This document shows, piece by piece, positions 55,435 through 63,845 of a DNA stretch of 64,000 nucleotides. How positions within the stretch are numbered: position 1 is the first letter of the stretch; each line of letters opens with the position of its first letter. This DNA is from Peribacillus deserti. Its GTDB lineage: Bacteria > Bacillota > Bacilli > Bacillales > DSM-1321. The notes beneath the pieces are model-generated. The model saw only the letters and a list, made by a program, of their open reading frames with translations, did not search any database and was not told the origin of the DNA. Made by a program: the position numbers and the translations under genes. The DNA is taken from contig NZ_PGUY01000031.1 in the NCBI RefSeq assembly GCF_002863585.1, positions 53,316 through 117,315 on the forward strand. Direction: 5' to 3'.

Positions 55435-56177
55435 GGCTCTTTTCTAAAAGATTGTTGTTTTTTAATAGTGCGGTGAACCTACCCAATTGTTAAACAGGTT
55501 GATTGGAACGGAAGGTGCGAGACTCCTGCGGGAGCAGCGGGTATTGTCCGGTTCCAAGCAGAGACCCTCGAGTCATAAGCCAATCAGTCCATGAGAAGAA
55601 AAACCGCTTCTCACGGCCTGCTCGTCTTATGCTTTTCAGGTCTCTGCCTTCCCTAAAATTTTGTGTTGATAAAAGATGAGCTTATCATAAGAGTTCTAAA
55701 ACAATGTTATTGGGAAGGCACCGCTTTCCGCTTTTCTTTTTGTCCAGCTCCGGACTGACACCGCGGGTCTAGCCAATCGCCATTAAAAGGCAAAATCGGC
55801 CTTTTACTGCCGCTAGTCTTATGCCGGGCTAACGCACGAAGCACAGGATGTGCGAGCCAGGCGGGGCCACAGGACGTGGCGTTACGAGCGTGGTAAGGGC
55901 GACTAGGCTTCTGTCTTCGCTGTCGCTTGCCAATCAGCAAGTCTTCTTTATCAGGTGTCTGCTTTTCTTTTAGCGTTTTGCCTCTAATTAAAAAAGATCA
56001 TCATACAGCTTTTGGATGGATCTTTTCTTGAAAAGCACCCTCCTCCGCTTTTTCGATCAGGTGAGACCCCACAGGCGAAGCCGAGGAGGCTCGGGCGCCC
56101 GCCCCTAAGGTCCGCGAGCATCCTCACGTTCCAATCAACCCCCTTGTTCAAAGACAACAAAGTTTGCGAAAACAGCC
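55435..56177 (+). mobile_element. MITE-like interspersed element, longest copy, 743 bp
   Basis: It runs from GGCTCTTTTCTAAAAGATTG to GTTTGCGAAAACAGCC, flanked by a perfect 8-bp direct repeat, AAATAAAA (55427-55434 and 56178-56185). Inside are the hairpin module (55574-55631), the CGCTTTCCGCTTTTCTTTTT block, the AGGCAAAATCGGCC hairpin module and the GC-rich terminal block. Relative to the copy at 13347, about 130 bases (roughly 55827-55960, starting GGGCTAACGCACGAAGCAC) are inserted within the third module. It encodes no transposase. It fills the gap between azoR and the DUF2512 gene. Confidence 0.87.
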
Positions 56178-56180
56178 AAA

Positions 56181-56211
56181 TAAAAAAACACTGACATGAA
56201 TACGCCAGTGT
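56181..56211 (-). terminator. Terminator of the DUF2512 gene
   Basis: On the minus strand ACACTG pairs with CAGTGT around about 12 bases, followed by TTTTTTTATT. The T-run overlaps the right target duplication of the MITE-like element. Confidence 0.7.
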
Positions 56212-56225
56212 GATACCAAAGCTAA

Positions 56226-56669
56226 TCACTTTAAATTTTTATTTGCAGAAGGATTTTGTTCTTCGGCAAATTCCGTTCCATAAGCAAGCTTGGGATTGAT
56301 TGTTCTCTCCATTGTTTCTTTTGTATCTTTAGCCGTGTTGAGGACGTAGCGGTGAATCAAAACTTCAGCAGCGGCAAAAATTCCGGCCGAGATGATGCTT
56401 CCCCAAGCAATCTGCAGGTATGTATCAAGAAGAATGCTTCCGAAAATCCATACAGCTAAATAAGTTAAGGTAAACTCAATTATGACGGTGTGTATATGGC
56501 CAAGCCGCGGAAGGGCAATAATATCTCCTAATAAAAAAGTAATCAAAGATGCAACGAAACTAAACGAAACGATATCAGCAATTGTTGCGTCAAAAAACAA
56601 ATCAAGTCCGATGGCAAAGGCTATGAGACAGGCTATGAATTTAATAATAAAAGTTAATAGCAGTTTCAC
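56226..56669 (-). CDS. DUF2512 (YndM-like) membrane protein
   Basis: A 147-residue membrane protein with four predicted spans in residues 5-110 (LLLTFIIKFIACLIAFAIGL, then VSFSFVASLITFLLGD) and a charged cytoplasmic tail. The pattern is that of the DUF2512 family, represented by B. subtilis YndM, whose function is unknown. The ATG sits behind AGGAGGAG. It is divergent from the MFS gene at 56882. Confidence 0.82.
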   Translation of the reverse strand: MKLLLTFIIKFIACLIAFAIGLDLFFDATIADIVSFSFVASLITFLLGDIIALPRLGHIHTVIIEFTLTYLAVWIFGSILLDTYLQIAWGSIISAGIFAAAEVLIHRYVLNTAKDTKETMERTINPKLAYGTEFAEEQNPSANKNLK

Positions 56670-56881
56670 TATTTCTCCTCCTTTTTTGTAATTAGTATTA
56701 ACAATTGTGTGAAATTCATACCTTTATCCTAGGGATTATGTAATAAAAAGAGTGGTTGTGTAATTCTTTAAATATGGTAAAGTTTGGAGTAAGAATTTTC
56801 GAATAAGTTAACTCAGAGCTAATCAGAAAAAAATTTTGAGTAAATAGCAGATAGCTCTGATCCATAAAAAAGGGGGGCTTT

Positions 56882-58132
56882 ATGAGTTCTTTAGAAACAA
56901 GACGTTTTGAAAGAGAATTAACTTTTATCCAGCCATTTAAGAAATCACAGTATTTTTCAGCTCTATTTTTTGGACAGGTGTTTTCACTCTTAGGAAGCAG
57001 CATTACAAATGTGATTCTGCCTGTTGTGGTACTACAGCTCTCTAATTCCACAGCGAAAATGGGAATGGTTATGGCACTTTATATGCTGCCTTTCGTCTTG
57101 CTGCTCCCATTTTCTGGCGTCCTGGTTGATAAACTGAATAAGATATACATTATGCTCTTGGTCGATTTAATCCGGTTTATATTTTTAACGATTTTAGCCA
57201 TTTTAGCTTTCAGTGATGGATTAAACATGATGTTTTTATTTGTGTTTATGTTTTTATTAGGATGTATGGATAGCTTTTTTCAGCCCGCCTATTCATCAGT
57301 CAGGGCAAAGGTGTTTACACCGGACATTCGAAATGCGGCTAATTCCATCACGCAGATTAGTTTTCATGGATTGAAGATATTTGGTCCTATTTTAGGCGGG
57401 GTGCTTATTACATCCGTATCTTCCGCCTGGGGATTTGGCATCGATGCTTTCACCTATATTATTTCATTCATTTTCCTGCTCAGTCTTCGGACACTTGAAT
57501 TTCAAACCTCCGGAGTTACAAAAGAACTTTCAATTAAGAAGGATTTTATAGAAGGAATTGATGTATTAAAACAGCAGTCTTGGTTATGGATAACCATTCT
57601 GGCTTTTTCGTTTATCAATATCTTTACTGGAGGAATCATAAGAATATTGATTCCCTGGCTTATTAATGTGTACCATGAATTTGAGCCTGTAGTGTACGGC
57701 CTTGTTTTGTCCGCATCTGGTGCAGGTGCAATAATATGCGGGATCATCTTCGGGTTAAGAAAAGAATGGTCCAGACGAGGGCCGCTGGCATATGGCGGTG
57801 TAGCCATATGCGGGATTTCGCTTCTAGTGACTCCTTTTGCTTCAAGCGTTCCATTATTGATGATCTGCATGTTTGTGAATGGGGCAGGGCTCATGCTATT
57901 TGGCCTAATATGGGAAACAAGCCTTCAAGAACTGGTGCCGGAAGAGAAATTTGGCCGAGTGGCAAGCCTTGATATGCTGGGCTCATTCGCTCTGCTTCCG
58001 CTGGGCTATCTTCTGATCGGCTGGATAGCAGAAGCTGCTGGAGAAATACAAACTCTGGTTTTTTCAAGTATTATCATCATTGTAGTATCTGCTGGAGTCA
58101 TGTTTAACAAAGGCATACGGAATTTTAATTAA
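56882..58132 (+). CDS. MFS transporter
   Basis: A 416-residue major facilitator with 12 predicted membrane segments, of the enterobactin/macrolide exporter-like group (FGQVFSLLGSSITNVILPV near the start; GVLVDKLNKIYIML at the loop after segment 2; FGLIWETSLQELVPEE before segment 11, typical of Mef-like and EntS-like exporters). The substrate is unknown. The start follows GGGGGG about six bases upstream. It is a single gene with a terminator. Confidence 0.87.
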   Translation: MSSLETRRFERELTFIQPFKKSQYFSALFFGQVFSLLGSSITNVILPVVVLQLSNSTAKMGMVMALYMLPFVLLLPFSGVLVDKLNKIYIMLLVDLIRFIFLTILAILAFSDGLNMMFLFVFMFLLGCMDSFFQPAYSSVRAKVFTPDIRNAANSITQISFHGLKIFGPILGGVLITSVSSAWGFGIDAFTYIISFIFLLSLRTLEFQTSGVTKELSIKKDFIEGIDVLKQQSWLWITILAFSFINIFTGGIIRILIPWLINVYHEFEPVVYGLVLSASGAGAIICGIIFGLRKEWSRRGPLAYGGVAICGISLLVTPFASSVPLLMICMFVNGAGLMLFGLIWETSLQELVPEEKFGRVASLDMLGSFALLPLGYLLIGWIAEAAGEIQTLVFSSIIIIVVSAGVMFNKGIRNFN

Positions 58133-58156
58133 GCGTGAAGGCAAGGAAATGAAAAA

Positions 58157-58184
58157 ATACGATCCTTCTGGGAAGGGTCGTTTA
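58157..58184 (+). terminator. Terminator of the MFS gene
   Basis: ACGATCCTTC pairs with GAAGGGTCGT around a short loop, followed by TTATAT. Confidence 0.65.
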
Positions 58185-58358
58185 TATGCTTTATCCAATT
58201 TCCAGAAAATCAAGACATGACATTTGAAAAGGCTAACTAAAATGCAAAATAAAAAGAATTTTTTTACGATGAATATGTTTTAATTAGGAGAATGCTGGAT
58301 ATAATACATAGGCAAGGAAATTGCAAAATTTTTATAGTTATATGTAGGAGGCAACAAA

Positions 58359-58559
58359 ATGGAACGTGGTAAAGTAAAATGGTTCAACAGTGAAAAAGGC
58401 TTTGGTTTTATTGAGCGCGAAGGTGGAGAAGATGTATTTGTTCATTTCTCAGCTATTCAGGGCGAGGGGTACAAATCATTAGATGAAGGCCAGGAAGTTA
58501 CATTTGATGTTGAACAAGGCCAGCGCGGACCGCAAGCGACAAACGTACAAAAGGTCTAA
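58359..58559 (+). CDS. Cold shock protein (CspB/CspD type)
   Basis: A 66-residue single cold-shock domain. The RNA-binding motifs RNP1 (KGFGFIE) and RNP2 (VFVHF) are intact, within [16 protein letters not shown]. It binds single-stranded RNA and acts as an RNA chaperone. Sequence character ([28 protein letters not shown]) looks closest to CspD-like Bacillus proteins, but the paralogue cannot be fixed. The start follows AGGAGG. The roughly 225-base leader upstream is gene-free; in B. subtilis such leaders are thermosensitive, but I see no clear motif. Confidence 0.96.
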   Translation: MERGKVKWFNSEKGFGFIEREGGEDVFVHFSAIQGEGYKSLDEGQEVTFDVEQGQRGPQATNVQKV

Positions 58560-58570
58560 GCGGATATAAT

Positions 58571-58600
58571 AAACAGACTCTAGCAGAGTCTGTTTTTATT
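58571..58600 (+). terminator. Terminator of the cold shock gene
   Basis: AACAGACTC pairs perfectly with GAGTCTGTT around TAGCA, followed by TTTATTT. Confidence 0.88.
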
Positions 58601-58620
58601 TAATATGAAAATTCAAGTTA

Positions 58621-58667
58621 AACAAGGGATTTTGGCTGTCAACCAATAGATCCCTTGTTTTGTTTTT
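58621..58667 (+). terminator. Second hairpin with T-run downstream of the cold shock gene
   Basis: AACAAGGGAT pairs perfectly with ATCCCTTGTT across 19 bases, followed by TTGTTTTT. It separates the cold shock gene from the convergent methyltransferase remnant. Confidence 0.6.
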
Positions 58668-59421
58668 ATGCTCTGGCAGCTTCAAAAATGAAACTGCGGG
58701 AGCGGCTGGCCGGCTGTGTATCAAAGTTAAAGTCCGCACTGACGGTAACCTGAGTAAATCCGATTTTTTCAAGTATCATTCTTAATTCTTCAATACCATA
58801 CCAGCGGATGGCAAAACGCTGTAATTCCGTTTTAAGCAGTGAACCGTTAAGACACTTTTATACTTCAAATATGAAACTTTGCACTGATTATAAAAATCGG
58901 CTTCAACAAGCTTGTCTTCCATAGTGATCGTATCACCATTAAGGCAGGTAACTGTAGAAGAGCGTTTTACCTTCCCAGTCTCAAAATTTGAGTCTGGCAG
59001 GAAATATCAAATATCAAACGTCCGCCCGGCATAAGATGTTGATAGAGATTCTTTAAAGCCAGGAGGGATTCTTCATGGTCCTCAATCAGTAAAAAAGATC
59101 CTCCTGGTATGATGATCGCTTCATATTCCCTAAAGGGAAGAGAGAGGTCCTGTAAGCTGGATTGATATAGATTCGTATTTAGATCAAGCTCTTTACACCG
59201 ATCCCGGCATGAAGAAGCATTTCGACACCGTCTACCTTCAGCACGGCCTTGAGGAGAGGTATAAGTACTCGGCCGGAACCTGCCATGGCTTCAAGGATCC
59301 TTCCTTTACTATTCGCAAGCCGCTGTTGATAATATTCAATATCACCGCCAAACGACTGTCCGATTTTTTTAGTCAAATCATATACCTCAGTACAAAGTTC
59401 TCCATAATGACTAAACGACAT
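58666..59421 (-). pseudogene. Class I SAM-dependent methyltransferase, broken by frameshifts
   Basis: The remains of one methyltransferase gene run on the minus strand from ATG 59421 (behind GGAGG) to TAA 58666. The first frame has the SAM-binding RILEAMAGSGRVLIPL and KVDGVEM, then shifts. The second carries LPFREYEAIIIPGGSFLLIE and HLMPGGRLIFDIS. A third carries SSTVTCLNGDTITMEDKL, and a last one WYGIEELRMILEKIGFTQVT to the stop. Three or more frame changes are needed in about 250 codons, so it is a pseudogene. Its substrate is unknown. Confidence 0.82.
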
Positions 59422-59707
59422 ATATAGTTCCTCCATGTTTCTTTGGGCATGGAAGCAGGATTGATCAGCCTCTCTGCACCATTTTTAAGCGATATGTTTT
59501 GTATAAGCTGAAAGTCTTCATTTTCATCCCCCATTTCTACTTTTATTTAATTAAATTATTTAATTTTAGGAGTATTCAGTCAAGTGTTTTTAAGATGAAC
59601 GAGATTTTAGTTGATGAAAACAAGAATGGTAAAAAAAGATTATGTAATAGTTAAGCCTTGGGAATTCCAAGGCTTGGCTTGTGATGATGAAATAATTTTT
59701 ATCTTTA

Positions 59708-60130
59708 GGCTCTTTTCTAAAAGATGGTTGTTTTTTAATAGTTCGGTGAACCTACCCTATTGTTAAACAGGTTGATTGGAACGTAAGGTGCGAGACTCCT
59801 TGATCCAGCTGCAAGCTGAGACCCTCGAGTCATAAGCCAATCCGTCTATGGGGAGAAAAGCACTCCCCACAGCCGGATTGGCTTATGCTTGTCGGGTCTC
59901 TGCCTGCCATTTTGTTTACCATTTTATATCTATTTGGATTAACACTGAGCTTTTAATATTTATATGTTGGGCAGGCACCGCTTTCCGCTTTTCTGTGCGG
60001 GAGCAGCGGGACAGGTGAGACCCCACAGGCGAAGCCGAGGAGGCTCAGCGCCCGCCCCTAAGGTCCGCGAGCATCCTCACGTTCCAATCAACCCCCTTGT
60101 TCAAAAACAACAAAGTTTGCTAAAACAGCC
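59708..60130 (+). mobile_element. MITE-like interspersed element, full copy, 423 bp
   Basis: It runs from GGCTCTTTTCTAAAAGATGG to GTTTGCTAAAACAGCC and is flanked by a perfect 8-bp direct repeat, TATCTTTA (59700-59707 and 60131-60138). The interior has a long hairpin (59831-59887, CATAAGCCAATCCG paired with CGGATTGGCTTATG) and the GC-rich terminal block. No transposase is encoded. The exact target duplication is the clearest evidence in the window that this family moves. Confidence 0.9.
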
Positions 60131-60138
60131 TATCTTTA

Positions 60139-60852
60139 TACTGGTTCCTTTGGAATACAGAAATCTTCTATAATATTTTAACGTAAACGGACTGTTGCCA
60201 ATTCTTTTAAAGAGTATAGCGGATCTAGTTTCTATTTGGTTTAATGTGTTCCCTTATGAACATATGATGCCGTATGACTGCAAACCAGCAAGGGAAATGG
60301 TGGCCCGTTTTTGCCGGGAAACCAGTATTTTTCATGGATCTATCTTATTGTTGGCAAATGTTTTTGCAGATTGACTGCCAGCTCTGGAAAAAACAGGTTT
60401 TTTAGATAAGGTTTTGATTGAATTTGAAGGAAGTAGAACCACGCAATATGGTTTATGCTTACCTTCTAGGTAAATATGTTTATATGTTGAAGGTTTATGC
60501 TTATGTTTTCCAAATTTGTGATTATCCCCCTTCTTCCTATGCTTAGGTTGGTCTTTATGCTTATCGGGCGGCCTTTATACTTTTCTTTTCAAGAATATAC
60601 TGATTGCAGGCAGCGGCGCTTCTAGCAAATCGGGGTTCGTCTTTTTGCAGGAAACCAGATTATCGTGCCGGGCTGGACCGTAATCGTATACAGAAAAGGG
60701 CTGACGAGAATTTTTCAACAATCAGAGCCTTGGAAAAGTTTTTCAAAAAAATCCGATTCCCAGTTAATTTTTTTCAAACAAACGATTACTATTAAAACAG
60801 ATACTAGTGCAAGCCGCTAAAACGATTTGTTAATAGCTAAGGAGAATCAGGT
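60139..60852. other. Gene-free stretch with repeated TATGCTTA words
   Basis: About 700 bases without a credible gene. Between 60450 and 60600 the sequence TATGCTTA (often in TTTATGCTTATC context) recurs at 60454, 60494, 60539 and 60557, and again after the next gene (61441 and a variant at 61461). I see no known RNA or promoter pattern. Confidence 0.45.
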
Positions 60853-61278
60853 ATGAAAACAGTCGAATTAATGTCCGAATCAGAATTTATACAGGCATTT
60901 CCATTGATGCTTCAATTATGTGATCATTTGAGTCAACAAGAGTACATTCAATTATTGAATGAGATGAGGAAGGAAGGCTATCGGCTTTTTGCCCTTTTGG
61001 ACGAAGAAAACCGGATGACGGCACTTGCAGGGGTCTTCATTCATATCGACTTTTTTAACGGGAAATATTTATGGATATCTGAGCTGGTAACCTGCCAGGA
61101 AACAAGATCCAATGGAATCGGCAAACTATTAATGAAGGACATTGAGGATTTTGCAAAGAAAGAAAAATGCAAGAAAGTCATCACTTATTCTGGTCTTTCT
61201 AGGGATAAGGCCCATCACTTCTGGGAAAACCATATGGGATGTGAGAGGCGGGGGATTGTATTCAAAAAAGAGCTATGA
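60853..61278 (+). CDS. GNAT family N-acetyltransferase
   Basis: A 141-residue single-domain GNAT. The acetyl-CoA loop is CQETRSNGIGKLLMKDIEDF (about residues 79-98), preceded by the beta-strand KYLWISELVT and followed by YSGLSRDKAHHFWENHMGC, the usual C-terminal pattern. The substrate is unknown. The ATG is behind TAAGGAG. It stands alone, flanked by gene-free sequence rich in TATGCTTA words, with a terminator downstream. Confidence 0.87.
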   Translation: MKTVELMSESEFIQAFPLMLQLCDHLSQQEYIQLLNEMRKEGYRLFALLDEENRMTALAGVFIHIDFFNGKYLWISELVTCQETRSNGIGKLLMKDIEDFAKKEKCKKVITYSGLSRDKAHHFWENHMGCERRGIVFKKEL

Positions 61279-61298
61279 TAAGAATAAAATGGGATTAA

Positions 61299-61347
61299 AA
61301 AGATGGTTTAATAGCCTTATTTGGCTGAAAAACCATCTTCTTTTATT
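61299..61347 (+). terminator. Terminator of the GNAT gene
   Basis: AAGATGGTTT and AGCC pair with GGCT and AAACCATCTT, followed by CTTTTATTT. The rest of the gap to 61594 holds only two more TATGCTTA-like words. Confidence 0.75.
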
Positions 61348-61594
61348 TGGCTGCATTTTAGGTCGTGTTTTAGTAGGCTGCAAGCCCTTTTAGAAAAAAG
61401 CCCCGGGTATATTTCTGCTTTTCCTTAAAGTTTCTTATGTTATGCTTATCTTTTAAAACATTTATGCTCAGGCTTTAGGACTTTAGTTAAAGAACTTTAA
61501 GCTGATCTTTTACATTCATACTTCATATTACCGCATAGGCTTTATATAAGTGTTTTGTGCTTAGGACCGGTCGTTAATACGGATTTCCAGGAAC

Positions 61595-62467
61595 TCACTT
61601 TTTCTCTATAAACTCAAATAAAAAAGATTCACCATTTCTATAAAAACGGGGATCATATATTCCGAGTTTTTCTTTATCGTTGACAATGACTACAAATGGG
61701 GACCACTGGTATAGGGTCCGCGCTTTAGGATTTTGTCTAAACAAAGTTTCTAAGGCAGAGGAATTTTCGCTCGATGTGAGCCTGTATTGGTGGACAGGCT
61801 TGGTCAGCAAAGAGTCATGGAGGATGTCCACTGTTCCGCCGTTTTTACCAATTACAGAAAAGTGCCATGGAATAAAGCTTGCCGATAAGGCTACCTGATC
61901 GTATCCCGGTTTGTATTGATTATATAGGATATATCCCTGTGCAGATTGAACGAGAATATGCAGACAGATGACCCCCCAGGCAATCCGGTATATGGAATAT
62001 TCCTTTACGGAGCTGCGAGTTTTAGAAACTATAAATGAAAAGATAAATATGAACCAGATAACGAAATCAATTATTGATAGAGTTCCAAACGTCAGCCGAT
62101 GACTTATGAATGGCTCTAAATATCCCGTGCCCCACGCGTTAAACACATCACTTGTATCATGGATGAAGACACCAAGTAGGGCAGTATAAAACAGTCTGGA
62201 ACTTTTCACTTTAAATAATAACCAGCTTAGAACATAAAACAAAAAAGCCCAAATGGGTATTAGAAAAACAGAATGTGTAATTCCACGATGCCACATTTGA
62301 TACTGCCCGGCGGTATCCCAAAACTGGGATAATACATCACTGTCAGGAATCTGGCTTGCTCCAATGGCTGTAAAAAGCATGGCATATTTTTCTCTTTTGC
62401 TCAAGCGGGTCTTATTGGCTGCCTTATATAAGCCTGCGCCAAAAAGGGTATGTGTAATTGTGTCCAC
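61595..62467 (-). CDS. Membrane-bound metal-dependent hydrolase (YfhP/YdjM type)
   Basis: A 290-residue membrane protein. It has the family signatures MDTITHTLFGAGLY at the start, ASQIPDSDV, WHRGITHSVFLIP and GVFIHDTSDVFNAWGT; the His and Asp residues probably bind a metal. About four to five membrane segments follow, then a soluble C-terminal domain. It resembles B. subtilis YfhP; the substrate is unknown. The start is GTG at 62467. No strong terminator is seen. Confidence 0.85.
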   Translation of the reverse strand: MDTITHTLFGAGLYKAANKTRLSKREKYAMLFTAIGASQIPDSDVLSQFWDTAGQYQMWHRGITHSVFLIPIWAFLFYVLSWLLFKVKSSRLFYTALLGVFIHDTSDVFNAWGTGYLEPFISHRLTFGTLSIIDFVIWFIFIFSFIVSKTRSSVKEYSIYRIAWGVICLHILVQSAQGYILYNQYKPGYDQVALSASFIPWHFSVIGKNGGTVDILHDSLLTKPVHQYRLTSSENSSALETLFRQNPKARTLYQWSPFVVIVNDKEKLGIYDPRFYRNGESFLFEFIEKK

Positions 62468-62870
62468 GATTCACCAACTCTTAAAGGATATGATATACCA
62501 TTTTCAGCGTAAATCCGCTAAATGTAAAGGCGAAAGATAAGGTTTTAACCTTTCATAATCTTTTTGGGGATGATATAGTTCAAGGCAGGCAGGACTTACT
62601 ATACTCACGATTCGCGTAATTTGAAAAAATACAAAGGCCATAAAGGTTGAAAAAAGCTCAGGTCATGATTTTTATCAAAGTCTGTACCGAAGATGTGACC
62701 TGAAAATGACTATAAAGGAAGAGAAGAACTGTACATAGCTCGCAAATGTGAACGGGGGATGGCAGATGATTTGAAAAAAGGCCTCCTTATTTATTACCGG
62801 TAAAATTGCTTATGAAAGATGAGCCTGAACAACCGAGGCCCTTTAAAAACAGAATCAGCGGGGTGAATCT
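62468..62870. other. Gene-free stretch between divergent genes
   Basis: About 400 bases between the YfhP-like and DedA genes. It contains a small AAGGTTTTAACCTT palindrome near 62541 and an imperfect CAGGTCAT...ATGTGACCTG repeat (about 62660-62703). No gene or known RNA is seen. Confidence 0.45.
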
Positions 62871-63476
62871 ATGGAAAATTGGATAACAGAGTTTATGAGT
62901 CATTACGGATACTTTGGGGTGTTTCTCCTCATTGCTCTGGAAAACATCTTTCCGCCAATACCTTCAGAAGTAATTTTAACCTTCGGAGGGTTTATGACTA
63001 CAACAACAGAGTTAAGTGTAACAGGCGTAATTTTAGCATCGACTTTTGGCTCAGTAGCTGGTGCAGCAGCCTTATATGGAGCAGGGTATCTCCTGAAAGT
63101 CGAACGGTTAGAAGCAATAGTAAGGAAGTGGGGGCGTTTTTTACGTCTAAAAACAGATGATATCCACAGGGCAAATGCTTGGTTTGATAAATATGGGGCC
63201 TGGACTGTTTTATTCTGCAGGCTGATTCCTCTAATCAGGAGTTTAATCTCCATTCCAGCTGGAATATCTAAGATGAATTTTTGGGTGTTTCTCCTCTTTA
63301 CAACTGCAGGCACACTGATCTGGAACACTATACTTGTAAATGTAGGGGCTGCCTTCGGTTCTTCCTGGGAAGACATTGTCGGTTACATGGATACCTATTC
63401 GTCCGTGACCTACATTATTTTAGCGGTAATGGTTATCGTGATTTTTATATTTTTTATCAGGAAAAGAAGTAAATAA
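62871..63476 (+). CDS. DedA family membrane protein
   Basis: A 201-residue DedA protein with the family signature: ENIFPPIPSEVILTFGG near residue 25, the conserved FCRLIPLIRSLISIPAG with its essential Arg residues, and GTLIWNTILVNVGAAFG. Some Firmicute DedA proteins (UptA) flip undecaprenyl phosphate back across the membrane; whether this one does is inference. The ATG has GGGGTGA upstream. The NTF2-like gene begins 27 bases after its stop and may be cotranscribed. Confidence 0.9.
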   Translation: MENWITEFMSHYGYFGVFLLIALENIFPPIPSEVILTFGGFMTTTTELSVTGVILASTFGSVAGAAALYGAGYLLKVERLEAIVRKWGRFLRLKTDDIHRANAWFDKYGAWTVLFCRLIPLIRSLISIPAGISKMNFWVFLLFTTAGTLIWNTILVNVGAAFGSSWEDIVGYMDTYSSVTYIILAVMVIVIFIFFIRKRSK

Positions 63477-63503
63477 TTCACTGGAAACAAGGAGGGAAAG
63501 TCT

Positions 63504-63845
63504 ATGAGTCTATCACCTGTCGAACTTGCTAAAAAGCAGTTAGATGCATACAACAGGCAGGACATTGATGCTTTCTTAAGTGCATATAGTTCAAATGTTG
63601 AAGTTAGGGAGTTTCCTTCCAATAATCTAATATACTCCGGTAATGATAAAATGCGGGAGGTATATACTAATTTATTTAAAGCGAATCCTAAACAGCATGC
63701 AGAATTAAAGGCAAGGACAGCCCATCTTAACGTTGTAATAGATCATGAACTTGTAACTGGCAGAACGAACCGTATTGATGCAGAAGCAGTGGCGATGTAT
63801 GAGATTAAAGATGGTTCCATATCAAAGGTATGGTTTATTAAGTAG
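63504..63845 (+). CDS. NTF2-like (SnoaL/steroid isomerase-type) protein
   Basis: A 113-residue cone-fold protein of the nuclear transport factor 2-like superfamily. The start PVELAKKQLDAYNRQDIDAF and the ends HLNVVIDHELVTGRTNRI and GSISKVWFIK fit small SnoaL-type proteins, which bind or isomerise hydrophobic molecules; function here is unknown. The ATG follows AAGGAGGGAAAG. Its TAG stop is formed at the junction with the MITE-like element at 63845, so the native C terminus may have been slightly different. Confidence 0.8.
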   Translation: MSLSPVELAKKQLDAYNRQDIDAFLSAYSSNVEVREFPSNNLIYSGNDKMREVYTNLFKANPKQHAELKARTAHLNVVIDHELVTGRTNRIDAEAVAMYEIKDGSISKVWFIK

